64,000 bases of DNA from Myxococcota bacterium (GTDB taxonomy: Bacteria; Myxococcota_A; UBA9160; UBA4427): assembly GCA_029243605.1 (NCBI GenBank), contig JAQWRT010000033.1:54894-118893 (forward strand), written 5' to 3'. The translations under genes and the position numbers were made by a program. The notes beneath the pieces are model-generated. The model ran no database searches. It worked only from the letters and a program-made list of their open reading frames with translations, and was not told the DNA's origin. Of the stretch, positions 17,641-25,424 are shown one piece after another. Every line of letters starts with the position of its first letter. Within the stretch, counting starts at the first letter, position 1.

Positions 17641-17673
17641 AAAAACCCGGGCGAGGGTTGCCTCGCCCGGGTT
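17641..17673 (-). terminator. Rho-independent terminator after the acyl-CoA dehydrogenase gene
   Basis: A 13-bp stem (AACCCGGGCGAGG with its complement) and a 4-nt loop lie at 17644-17673. Read on the minus strand the stem is followed by a TTTTT run. It is 27 nt past the stop at 17700 and only about 22 nt before the start of the next minus-strand gene. Confidence 0.85.
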
Positions 17674-17699
17674 CAAAACTCTCGCGTTGGAGACTTCGG

Positions 17700-18878
17700 C
17701 TATTTCAGATCGGCCCGGGTGTAGTCGAGCAGACCGCGCGCGATGATCAGGCGCTGAATTTCCCCGGTGCCCTCGTAGATATCGGTGATGCGGCAATCCC
17801 GGGTCCACTTCTCGAGCAGGTGCTCCCGGGAGATCCCCATGGCGCCCAGGATCTCGATGCAACCCTGGGTAATGGCGCGCACCGCCCCACCCGCGTGGGC
17901 CTTGCAGACCGACGACTCCATATTGTTCGGCTTGCCCTCCCCCGCCAGCCAGCAGGCCTGGAGGGTGGTGAGCTTGGAGGCGTCATAGATCGCCTCAAGG
18001 CGAATGAACTTCTCGGCCGCCGCGCTCTGGCTGCTGAGGCCCGCCATGTAATCGATTTCCACGCCGGCCTCGGCGAGTTGCTCTCGGGTGAAGTCCAGGG
18101 CCGCCTCGGCGAGGCCGAGCCCCATGGCCGCGGTCATGGGCCGGGTCATGTTGAAGGTCTTCATGACGCCGCGAAAGCCGCCCGAGGTCTTCTTCGAGAT
18201 GCTCTCGTCTCCGCCGAGCAGGTTGCCGCGCGGGATGCGGCAATCGCTGAATACGTAGGCGGCCGTGTCGTCGGCGCGGATCCCGAGCTTCTTTTCCTTG
18301 TGGGGCACATCGAAACCCGGGGTGCCCTTCTCCACCAGGAAGGACTTGATGCCCGCCCGGCCCGCCGACTTGTCCAGGGTGGCCCAGATCACCACCGCCT
18401 CGGCGCGAATGCCCGTGGTCACGAAGATCTTCTCGCCGTTGATCACCCACTCGTCGGTTTCCGGATCGAGCACCGCGCTGGTCGAGACCCGAGAGGGGTC
18501 GGACCCGCAGCCGGGTTCGGTGATGGCCATGGACAACACGAGATTACCCCATTTCTGCTGCTGCTCGGGGGTGCCCGCCGCCGAAAGGGCCGCGTTGCCG
18601 AGCCCCCCGCCGGTTCGCTTCAGACGAATCGTGTAATCACCCCAGTGCGAGATCATCGAGTGCAGGGCCATCATCACCGGCGGCGATGTGTCCTCGGGCC
18701 CGCCCTTGGGCGGCAGGGGAGTCTCACCGTAGAAAGCCTCGGCCTCGGGCAGAACCTCGGGGGGCATTTCGTGCTCGTTCTCGTCGTAATAACGCGCGTA
18801 CTTGCGGCAGATCAGTGCGGAGGCCCGGTTGTAATCGACGATGGCCTGGTCGGTCTCGGTCAGAGTAAAATCAATCAT
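17700..18878 (-). CDS. Acyl-CoA dehydrogenase family protein (392 aa)
   Basis: An FAD-dependent flavoprotein that would introduce a C2-C3 double bond into an acyl-CoA. The family signature TEPGCGSDPS is in the middle domain, and the C-terminal DIYEGTGEIQ includes the catalytic Glu position of short/medium-chain enzymes. The N terminus (residues 1-60) and middle beta-domain are full length. It follows another acyl-CoA dehydrogenase with a 77-nt gap and ends at a strong terminator, so it is the last gene of the regulator-dehydrogenase-dehydrogenase operon. The substrate cannot be read from sequence. Confidence 0.92.
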   Translation of the reverse strand: MIDFTLTETDQAIVDYNRASALICRKYARYYDENEHEMPPEVLPEAEAFYGETPLPPKGGPEDTSPPVMMALHSMISHWGDYTIRLKRTGGGLGNAALSAAGTPEQQQKWGNLVLSMAITEPGCGSDPSRVSTSAVLDPETDEWVINGEKIFVTTGIRAEAVVIWATLDKSAGRAGIKSFLVEKGTPGFDVPHKEKKLGIRADDTAAYVFSDCRIPRGNLLGGDESISKKTSGGFRGVMKTFNMTRPMTAAMGLGLAEAALDFTREQLAEAGVEIDYMAGLSSQSAAAEKFIRLEAIYDASKLTTLQACWLAGEGKPNNMESSVCKAHAGGAVRAITQGCIEILGAMGISREHLLEKWTRDCRITDIYEGTGEIQRLIIARGLLDYTRADLK

Positions 18879-18955
18879 TCTCGTTTTCCTTGCTGCGCCG
18901 CGATCGCGGGGACCGGCGGCGAATAATTAAAGAGGGATGAGTTTCGGAGCCGGGC

Positions 18956-20050
18956 TCAGAGGCCCGCCGTGCCTTCGAGCACGCTCAGGGTGCGCGCGTG
19001 CCGGAACCACATCTCGACGGGGTGCTCCCGGATGAAGCCGTGGCCCCCGAGCACCTGGATCCCGTTGTCGGCGATCCAGAGCGCCTTCTCGTTGACGTAG
19101 GTCCGGGCGAAACGCGCCTGGGCCGAGGCATCGAGCCCCTTCTCCAGATGGCTCGCCGCCTGCCAGACCAGGTTGCGCATGGCCTCGCATTCGATGTGCA
19201 TCTCGGCGAGCCGGAAGGCAATGGACTGCTTCTTCGAAATCGGCTCGTCGAAGGCCACGCGATCCTTCGAGTAGGGGACGCAGTAATCGAGCACCGCCCG
19301 GGAAAGGCCGAGCAGAACCGAGCCGAGGGCCACCCGGCTGTTGTTGATGAGTTGGGCCACGTTGCAGCCCGCTTCGCCGCCCAGGCGATCGGCCGCAGCG
19401 ACCTCGACCCGCTCGAGTTCAAGCCCCACCGTGGCCAGCCCCTTGAGCCCCATATTGAGTTCGGGCTCGGAGATGGTCAGGCCCTCGGCGCCCCGGGCCA
19501 CGATGAAGGCGTCGACACCGTCCTGGTTCCGGGCGAAGACCAGGAAATGGCTCGCCCGGTCTCCCATCACGACAAAGGATTTCTGACCCGAGAGCACCCA
19601 GCCATCGCCCTTGGGCTCGGCCACGGTCCTCGGCCGCATGGGCTCACCCACCGGTCCGGGCTCGAGTTGGGCCAGGGAGGCCATGTGGAAATTCTCGCCG
19701 CAGAAAAGAGGCAGGTACTTCTGCTTCTGCTCGTCGCTGCCGTGGTCGAGGATCGCGTTGGCGAATTGGGAGGGGGCCACCAGGGCCAGAGCCAGGGCGG
19801 CGTCCCCGTAGGCGAGTTCCTCAATGACGATGGAATTCGTCACCAGGGAGCGTTCCTCTCCACCACCGCCGTACTCGGCGGGAATTTGCGTGGTGGTGAG
19901 ACCGAGCTCCCAGGCCGACTGCAGCAGTTCGTCGGGAATCGACGAGGTCTCGTCGCATTCCCTTCCCGTGGGCCGCAGAGCATCGGCGGCGAACTCACGC
20001 AGGGTATCGCGCACGAGTTCCTGCTCTTCTGACAGACCAAAAGAAATCAT
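18956..20050 (-). CDS. Acyl-CoA dehydrogenase family protein (364 aa)
   Basis: A second FAD acyl-CoA dehydrogenase, probably forming a functional pair with the downstream paralogue. The N-terminal helical domain (SEEQELVRDTLREFA), a divergent middle domain (LAQLEPGPVGEP where TEPxxGSD is usual) and a C-terminal domain with GGHGFIREHPVEMW and LEGTAGL are present. The Glu of LEGT occupies the catalytic-base position. The protein stops only five residues after that Glu, shorter than the neighbour. Its ATG overlaps the regulator stop (ATGA), so the two are translationally coupled. Confidence 0.9.
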   Translation of the reverse strand: MISFGLSEEQELVRDTLREFAADALRPTGRECDETSSIPDELLQSAWELGLTTTQIPAEYGGGGEERSLVTNSIVIEELAYGDAALALALVAPSQFANAILDHGSDEQKQKYLPLFCGENFHMASLAQLEPGPVGEPMRPRTVAEPKGDGWVLSGQKSFVVMGDRASHFLVFARNQDGVDAFIVARGAEGLTISEPELNMGLKGLATVGLELERVEVAAADRLGGEAGCNVAQLINNSRVALGSVLLGLSRAVLDYCVPYSKDRVAFDEPISKKQSIAFRLAEMHIECEAMRNLVWQAASHLEKGLDASAQARFARTYVNEKALWIADNGIQVLGGHGFIREHPVEMWFRHARTLSVLEGTAGL

Positions 20051-20865
20051 TTCGTTTTCTCCTCTATGGGAGCGGACACTTCGTCCGTCCCTTTCTTAGT
20101 CGTTGGGTACGCTTCGTCGCTGTCGGCGCCCTCGGTCTCCGGGGCGACTCCGCGACGGGAAACCTGGTGGAAATAATGATCCATGGCCTGGCTGCCCCCA
20201 TCCTTGGTCAGGAGGCCTCGTTTGATCGCATCCCGAGCGTCGAGCAAGCCCAAGGCAACGCCGCACCAGGTTCGGGCATCGGCGGTGTACCGGACGTCGG
20301 CGCGCTCGGCGAAACTCGTATTGACCTCGCACTGGCCGTCGAGGATGGCCACGGTCCAAACGCCCCCGCCCTCCCCGGTCAGGCGAATCTCGAAGACCAC
20401 GTCTTCCGCGCTTCGACGATCCTCCCGAAGCAAAAAGGGCAACGCCTCGACCACCGACTGCGCCGAGGTGTCGGTGAATTGCTGGGTATCGATCTCCAGA
20501 TCCTCGATCCCGTTATGCACCCACCAACGCGCGGTGGCGGCGATGATCGGCTCGAGGGATCGCCCCCGGTTGGAAACCGCGTAGAGCGACCGGTTGCCCT
20601 CGCTCTTGCTCTCGACGAAGCCGTCGGCCACCAGCTGCTTGAGTCGCAGGGAGAGCACTCGGGGCGCGATGCCCGTGCGCACCCGCAGTTCCTGGAAACC
20701 CCGGGCGCCTCCTAGGAGTTGGCGGACCAGAACTAGGGTCCAGCGATCGCCGATGACCTCGAGACCCCGGGCCACCGGGTCGAAGATCTCCCCGGGCCGG
20801 GGAATGATCGACCGGCTGCGCGCCCTCTTGGGCGGGGAATCCATGGGAGGTTCTTGCTGGGTCAC
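20047..20865 (-). CDS. HxlR-type transcriptional regulator fused to an SCP2-like domain
   Basis: A 272-residue regulator. Residues ~25-125 form a HxlR winged helix: GDRWTLVLVRQLLGGARGFQELR followed by LSLRLKQLVADGFV. Residues ~150-240 resemble the SCP2 sterol-carrier fold (VVFEIRLTGEGGGVWTVAILDG, ADVRYTADARTWCGVALGLLDA), suggesting a hydrophobic acyl or sterol ligand. It overlaps the first acyl-CoA dehydrogenase by 4 nt, so it probably controls that lipid-degrading operon and itself. I use the GTG at 20865, which lies 8 nt past a good -10; an internal ATG at 20844 has no ribosome-binding site. Confidence 0.88.
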   Translation of the reverse strand: MTQQEPPMDSPPKRARSRSIIPRPGEIFDPVARGLEVIGDRWTLVLVRQLLGGARGFQELRVRTGIAPRVLSLRLKQLVADGFVESKSEGNRSLYAVSNRGRSLEPIIAATARWWVHNGIEDLEIDTQQFTDTSAQSVVEALPFLLREDRRSAEDVVFEIRLTGEGGGVWTVAILDGQCEVNTSFAERADVRYTADARTWCGVALGLLDARDAIKRGLLTKDGGSQAMDHYFHQVSRRGVAPETEGADSDEAYPTTKKGTDEVSAPIEEKTK

Positions 20866-20871
20866 GGGTTG

Positions 20872-20902
20872 AGTATCTAATCGATACTGATTTTAGTGTC
20901 AA
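20872..20902 (-). promoter_or_regulatory. Sigma-70-type promoter and overlapping inverted repeat for the HxlR operon
   Basis: On the minus strand TTGACA (20902-20897) is followed by exactly 17 nt and TAGATA (20879-20874). The overlapping GATACT lies 6 nt before the GTG. An inverted repeat GTATC-N5-GATAC at 20873-20887 covers the -10. Its position suits an autoregulatory operator for the HxlR protein. The start codon lies almost at the predicted transcription start, so the mRNA may be leaderless. Confidence 0.65.
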
Positions 20903-20977
20903 GGCCGTATCCCGGCGTGCCCCCCCTCCCCCCTGAGCGCTTCTCGGGGCACGGCAAAGCCCTTTTGACACGCACCT

Positions 20978-21007
20978 TTGGGGCCGGCCGGCCAGATCCG
21001 CTAGCTT
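20978..21007 (+). promoter_or_regulatory. Candidate promoter of rnpB
   Basis: TTGGGG at 20978-20983 and TAGCTT at 21002-21007 are separated by 18 nt and end about 7 nt before the estimated 5' end of RNase P RNA. A perfect TTGACA at 20965-20970 has no -10 at a suitable distance. The assignment rests on position and is tentative. Confidence 0.35.
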
Positions 21008-21013
21008 CGCGAG

Positions 21014-21475
21014 TTGCCGGTTGGAGGTGGACGGAAGATCGCCGGCGGACAATTACCGTCCGCGGGAGGAAAGTCCGGGCTCCATAGGGCAGGGAAGTCG
21101 GTAACACCGACCCGGGGCGACCCGAGGGAAAGCGCAACAGAAATCACACCGCCGAAGAGCGCCGCCCTGCCCCGCAAGGGACGAGGTGGCGTGGCGGGCG
21201 CCTAGCGCCCGTCCGGTAAGGTTGAAATCGTGGGGTAAGAGCCCACGCGCGACAGCCGGGTGACCGGCGGCGAGGCAAGCCCTTCCCGGAGCAAGCTTGA
21301 ATAGGGGCACTGATAAGGACGGCCCGTCCAATCGCTCGCTCTTCGGAGCGGGCGCAGTGCCCGGGTTAGAGTGCTTGAGCGTCACGGCAACGCGGCGCCT
21401 AGAGGAATGATCTTCGTCGGGCCGGTGGCAACGCCGGCCCGGGACAGAACCCGGCTTACAGTCCACTTGGATCGA
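21014..21475 (+). ncRNA. rnpB: RNase P RNA (bacterial class A)
   Basis: This ribozyme removes 5' leaders from tRNA precursors. The universally conserved 5' P4 block GGAGGAAAGTCCGGGCTCC is at 21065-21083 and its 3' partner ACAGAACCCGGCTTA at about 21444-21458. The AGAGGAATGAT block (21401-21411) and ACAGAAATCACACCGCC (around 21138-21154) match conserved joining regions. The terminal helix P1 is visible as GTGGAC (21027-21032) pairing with GTCCAC (21461-21466). Ends are estimated to within about 10 nt. Confidence 0.95.
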
Positions 21476-21542
21476 CTTTGTCGATCCACCATCCAGGGAA
21501 GAAGCTTCGGCCACGCCCCGGAATGCTCCAACCGGTCTCCAG

Positions 21543-21580
21543 GCCGGCGCCGAGGAACCCAAGGGTTTCTCGGCGCCGGC
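21543..21580. terminator. 18-bp hairpin between convergent rnpB and the ArgA-like gene
   Basis: GCCGGCGCCGAGGAACCC at 21543-21560 pairs with 21563-21580 over 18 positions (one G-U) around a 2-nt loop. There is no U-tract on either side, so it is not a classical intrinsic terminator. Its place between converging genes suits bidirectional termination or 3'-end protection. Confidence 0.5.
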
Positions 21581-21599
21581 TCCCGGACGGGCCTCGCGA

Positions 21600-22682
21600 T
21601 CAGTTCGACGCGTCGGCGTAAACCAGACAGCGCACCTGGGCGCGCCGCTCCTCGGGGTAACCCGCCCATTTCGAGGCGGGAATGGCCTCGGGCTCCACCC
21701 TCCGGAAGCCGTGGCGCTCGAAGAAGCGCTCGACCCGGGGCGACGTGGTGCAGGCGAAAACCCGGCTACAGCCCTCGGCCCGGGCGCGCTGGACAGCAAA
21801 ACGCACGAGATGGCCGCCAACCCCCTCCCCCGCGAAACGCGTCATCGTGTAGAGACTCGCGATTTCGGCGGCGTCCGCGTCGGGGTAGCGCACCAGAGCG
21901 CCGATTCCCGCCAGGTAGCGCCCCTCGACGAAGACTCCGAAACCATGGCCAAGGGCCGACTCGATCTCCCGTTCGCTGCGCGGCGCCAGATAGCCCTCGT
22001 CCACGCCCCGGGCGATGAGGTCCGTCGCCGCGCCGAAATCGTCGATACCGAGCAGGCGCACCTCGAGGTAGCGCTCCTCGGTGACCAGGGTGCCCGACCC
22101 GGCGTAGGTAAAGAGTTCGTCCGATAGGCCCTCGAGCGAGCAAATACTGACCGAGGCCACGCCCCCTGCGAGGAGCTGCCCGATCTCGCCCAAGAGCGCG
22201 CGCTCGGGCTCCGAGCCGCCCGGCGACAATTCGGCCACCCGGGCGGCATCCGACAGATCCAGCAGGGAGACCCGAGTTCCCTCCGGGTCTCGGATCGCCC
22301 CGCGATCGTCGATCCAAACCAGCTTGGCCAGGCGAAGGCGGAGGGCCGCGGTCCGGCAGCGCCCGGCAAAGGGCTGGGCGTCGCCCGCCTCGGGAAGCCA
22401 CAGGCCCACCCCATGCCCCTCTCCCAGGGCTCGCCAGAGGGCTCCCACCCAATCCGCCGACTCGGCCGGGGCGACCACCAGGGGGGTCAGCTTTTCGAGC
22501 AAGGCCTGGGAGGGCGAAACGATCACGCACCCGGTGCCGTTGCGCGCGAGTTCATCCACGACCTCGACCAGGGCATCCAGTGAACCCCCAGGCGCCCGGG
22601 CCAGGGCGACCCCGAGGGTCCGTCCCCGGAATTCCGCCAGGTAGAACTCCCGCTCGCTCGATTTCCATCCGGGTTCGGCCAT
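21600..22682 (-). CDS. N-acetylglutamate synthase-like GNAT with degenerate kinase-like N-terminal domain
   Basis: A 360-residue protein resembling ArgA-type N-acetylglutamate synthase, first step of arginine synthesis. The C-terminal GNAT domain (about 215-355) has GEGVGGHLV in the acetyl-CoA site and the synthase-type tail FFERHGF, with Lys and Tyr placed as in ArgA. The N-terminal ~205 residues keep ArgA-like landmarks (KLVWIDDRGAI, ELFTYAGSGTLVTEE) of the amino-acid-kinase fold but are shortened and lack the usual N-terminal Gly-rich start. That domain is normally the arginine sensor. I prefer the ATG at 22682; 22700 is also open and both ATGs sit within one inverted repeat. Confidence 0.75.
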   Translation of the reverse strand: MAEPGWKSSEREFYLAEFRGRTLGVALARAPGGSLDALVEVVDELARNGTGCVIVSPSQALLEKLTPLVVAPAESADWVGALWRALGEGHGVGLWLPEAGDAQPFAGRCRTAALRLRLAKLVWIDDRGAIRDPEGTRVSLLDLSDAARVAELSPGGSEPERALLGEIGQLLAGGVASVSICSLEGLSDELFTYAGSGTLVTEERYLEVRLLGIDDFGAATDLIARGVDEGYLAPRSEREIESALGHGFGVFVEGRYLAGIGALVRYPDADAAEIASLYTMTRFAGEGVGGHLVRFAVQRARAEGCSRVFACTTSPRVERFFERHGFRRVEPEAIPASKWAGYPEERRAQVRCLVYADASN

Positions 22683-22772
22683 GCGCCCAGTTTGGCGCAT
22701 TCACCGGCGGATGCCCGGGCTCGGGCCAAACCCTTGCCCCCAAGGAGCCGAACCGGGTATCGTGCGTATCAC

Positions 22773-24548
22773 ATGGACTGGCAGATCGGGTTTACCCTGG
22801 CCGTCGTGGTGGTTGCCCTGGGGCTCTTGGTGCGGGAAGTCGCCTCACCGGACCTGATTCTGATGGCGGCCCTCATCGGCCTGGGCATCAGCGGCATCTT
22901 GACTCCCCGAGAGACCTTCTCGGGCTTTTCCAACCCGGCCGTGGCCATGGTGGGCGTTCTCTTCATGCTCTCGGCCGCAGTGCGCGAAACCGGCGCCCTG
23001 GACCTCACTGTGGGGCGCCTGCTCGCCTCGGCGCGGACCGTTCATCAGGGGATCTTCCGAATCATCGCCCCGGTCGCGGGCCTTTCGGGTTTCCTGAACA
23101 ATTCGCCCATCGTGGCCATGATGACCCCTTCGGTGGTCGACTGGGCCCGGCGAAACGGCCTCTCCGCCAGCCATTTCCTGATCCCCCTCTCCTACGCATC
23201 CATCCTCGGCAGCACCCTGACCCTGATCGGCACCAGCACCAACCTGGTGGTGGACGGCTTGGCTCAGGACAGCGGGATGCGACCTCTGGGCTTCTTTGAA
23301 CTGCTTCCGGTGGGGTTGCCCATCGTCCTGATCGGGACCCTCTACCTCCTCCTCATCGCCCCGCGCCTGCTTCCCGATCGGCCCACCCCCAGCGATACCC
23401 TGGGGCATCGCCGGCGGGAATACGTCGCCACCATGGTGGTCAAGGAGGGCTGCGACCTGATCGGTTCGTCGGTCGAGGACGCGGGTCTGCGCCAACTGCC
23501 CGGGCTCTTTCTGGTGGAAATCGAACGCCCCCAGCGAAGCATCACGCCCGTCCGCCCCGAGGTGGTGATTCGGCAGGGGGATCGCCTGGTCTTCGCCGGT
23601 GTCGTGGCCACCATCATCGACCTCCAACGCATTCGGGGGCTGGTCCCGCTCTCCGAAGAGGAACAGGCCGAAGAGGCGATTTCGAGCACGACCCACGGTC
23701 TGGTGGAAGCCGTCATCTCCACCTCCTCGCCCCTGGTGGGACAGAGCATTCGAGACTCGAATTTCCGGTCGGCCTACGATGCCGCCGTCATCGCGGTCCA
23801 CCGCAATGCCGAGCGCGTCCCCGGAAAGATCGGCCAAATCGTGCTTCAGCCCGGCGATACCCTCCTGATGCAGTCCTCGCCCGATTTCATCCGCCACAAC
23901 CGCAACAGCTCGGACTTCTATCTGGCCAGCGAGCTGCCGGGAAGCGAAAAACCCCGTTTCGACCGCGCGGGGCTGGCCCTGGCCATCGTGGCGGCCATGG
24001 TGCTCGTCGTGAGCACGGGCCTGGTGCCCATCGCCCTGGCCGGCTTTCTGGCAGTGGGCATCATGCTCGCCACCCGCTGCGTGAGCGCAACCAAGGCCCG
24101 GGAAAGCGTTCCCTGGTCGATCCTCATCGTGATCGCCGCCGGGCTCGGAATCGCCCAGGCCATGACCAAAACCGGCGCCGCTCGCTTCGTCGCCGAATCG
24201 ATCCTCGAAATCGCCGGGGGCATCGGCCCGCTCGGTGCGCTCATCATCGTGTACTTCCTCTGCATGGTGATGGCCGAGACCCTCCACCACACCGCCGCCG
24301 TGGCCATCATGTTCCCCATCGCCGTCGCCCTAGCCGACCAGGTCGGCGCCGACCCTCGGCCCTTCGTGATCGCCATCGCCATCGGCTCGACCTGCTGCTT
24401 CGCCTCGCCCATCGCCTACCAGACGCACCTGATCGTCTATGGCGCGGGCAATTATCGCTTCCGAGACTTCGTCCGAGTGGGCCTACCGCTGAATTTGATC
24501 TGCGCGTTCATTGCGCTTAACACGATCCCCCGGGTCTGGGATCTCTAG
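22773..24548 (+). CDS. SLC13/DASS-type permease with two TrkA-C (RCK_C) domains
   Basis: A 591-residue transporter. Hydrophobic blocks at about 1-205 and 400-591 flank two soluble TrkA-C-like regulatory domains (about 210-300 and 315-400, each containing a GDxLxxxG-type stretch such as RQGDRLVFAG and QPGDTLLMQ). The first hydrophobic block has NNSPIVAMMTP and SYASILGSTLTLIGTSTN, matching the NNT/SNT motifs of the ion transporter superfamily. It is probably an Na+-coupled anion (sulfate or dicarboxylate) permease; the substrate is unknown. The ATG at 22773 gives an ideal start to the first helix. It is divergent from the ArgA-like gene. Confidence 0.87.
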   Translation: MDWQIGFTLAVVVVALGLLVREVASPDLILMAALIGLGISGILTPRETFSGFSNPAVAMVGVLFMLSAAVRETGALDLTVGRLLASARTVHQGIFRIIAPVAGLSGFLNNSPIVAMMTPSVVDWARRNGLSASHFLIPLSYASILGSTLTLIGTSTNLVVDGLAQDSGMRPLGFFELLPVGLPIVLIGTLYLLLIAPRLLPDRPTPSDTLGHRRREYVATMVVKEGCDLIGSSVEDAGLRQLPGLFLVEIERPQRSITPVRPEVVIRQGDRLVFAGVVATIIDLQRIRGLVPLSEEEQAEEAISSTTHGLVEAVISTSSPLVGQSIRDSNFRSAYDAAVIAVHRNAERVPGKIGQIVLQPGDTLLMQSSPDFIRHNRNSSDFYLASELPGSEKPRFDRAGLALAIVAAMVLVVSTGLVPIALAGFLAVGIMLATRCVSATKARESVPWSILIVIAAGLGIAQAMTKTGAARFVAESILEIAGGIGPLGALIIVYFLCMVMAETLHHTAAVAIMFPIAVALADQVGADPRPFVIAIAIGSTCCFASPIAYQTHLIVYGAGNYRFRDFVRVGLPLNLICAFIALNTIPRVWDL

Positions 24549-25424
24549 CGACCACTCCTCGGAAGCCTTCGCGGGCCCCCAAACCATGCCCCCTCGCCCG
24601 AGATAAAATCGCCTATGTGTAGGCTTAAGGCCCCTATTTGGGTTGAGACCTTGGCCCTTCGAGCCGATCAGAGAGAACGAGAAGCCCCAAACGGGCGGAG
24701 CTCTCGATCCACAATATTCATGGTTTGGGCTAAAAATCGCCCGGAATATGGTTTTTTCACCTGATAAATGAGCATTCCAGGACCCGAAAAACTCATTTTT
24801 AAGCATTTTGGAAAAAATGACTGGCCAAAGCCGCCGAGAAAGATCAATATCCTAACGATCAAGCGATCCCCCATTGAATCGAACAAGCGATACTCCCCTA
24901 GGGGCAGATTCGGCCAAGGCCCGATGAATCCCCCGATGCACCATCCATGATGCGCCGAGTCATTAGTGCGTCCGTTCCTCAAAGTGCTGGGCAGTTGGCT
25001 GAGATCCCGCGAGTGGGGAGACCAGAACACCCGGACAAAAGGAGCGAGCAAGGCGCGCAAGACGAGGCAAGGGCGAGACCAGGAGCGACGGAGTAAATCA
25101 CACGACCCGCACGGCAAGCGGGCGGAACCGATGGAGGATCAAGCCAGGGACTTCCCTGTCCCCGTACGCCGGTTGTAACTCACCGGGGGACGGAACGATT
25201 CGGGAGATGTGCCTTGAGCGCACGATCCTCTTCGGAGCAGGAACAACAGGCAGGGCATACGCAAGTCAATCAAGTTCAATTCGCCCGGCAGCACCAAACC
25301 CCAAGCCATGTGAAGTAAGACATAAGAATCGAGCGGATCGCTTGAAACCAACACCCCCTGGACGGTATCTGAGCGTCTTTGAACCGCACCAGTGTGTGTC
25401 AAGAGAGTGTCGAAAGGTATAGAA
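24549..25424. other. Long intergenic region with AT-rich core
   Basis: No convincing gene is seen in these 876 nt. Open frames here lack coding character. The stretch 24700-24960 is clearly more AT-rich than its surroundings and holds T and A runs and a perfect CCCCTAGGGG palindrome at 24895-24904. Around 25145-25161 a short inverted repeat (CAGGGA-CT-TCCCTG) is embedded in a run reading GGGACTTCCCTGTCCCC. The last ~100 nt probably hold the promoter and leader of the downstream sigma-factor gene. An unrecognised small RNA or a decayed mobile element could lie here. Confidence 0.5.

Noticed and set aside
17610..18926. 438-codon plus-strand open frame
   Set aside because: It is antisense to the acyl-CoA dehydrogenase at 17700-18878, which carries all family motifs.
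20965..20970. TTGACA as -35 of rnpB
   Set aside because: No -10-like hexamer lies 16-18 nt downstream; the nearest candidate TAGCTT is 31 nt away.
22845..24290. 481-codon minus-strand open frame
   Set aside because: It is antisense to the SLC13-type permease and is His/Gly/Asp/Glu-rich low-complexity shadow sequence.
24668..25117. 149-codon minus-strand frame in the long intergenic gap
   Set aside because: Codon use and residue composition do not look coding, there is no ribosome-binding site, and no domain is recognisable.
25145..25161. Insertion-sequence terminal repeat
   Set aside because: Only one short inverted repeat is visible, with no transposase frame or target duplication, so a mobile element cannot be supported.
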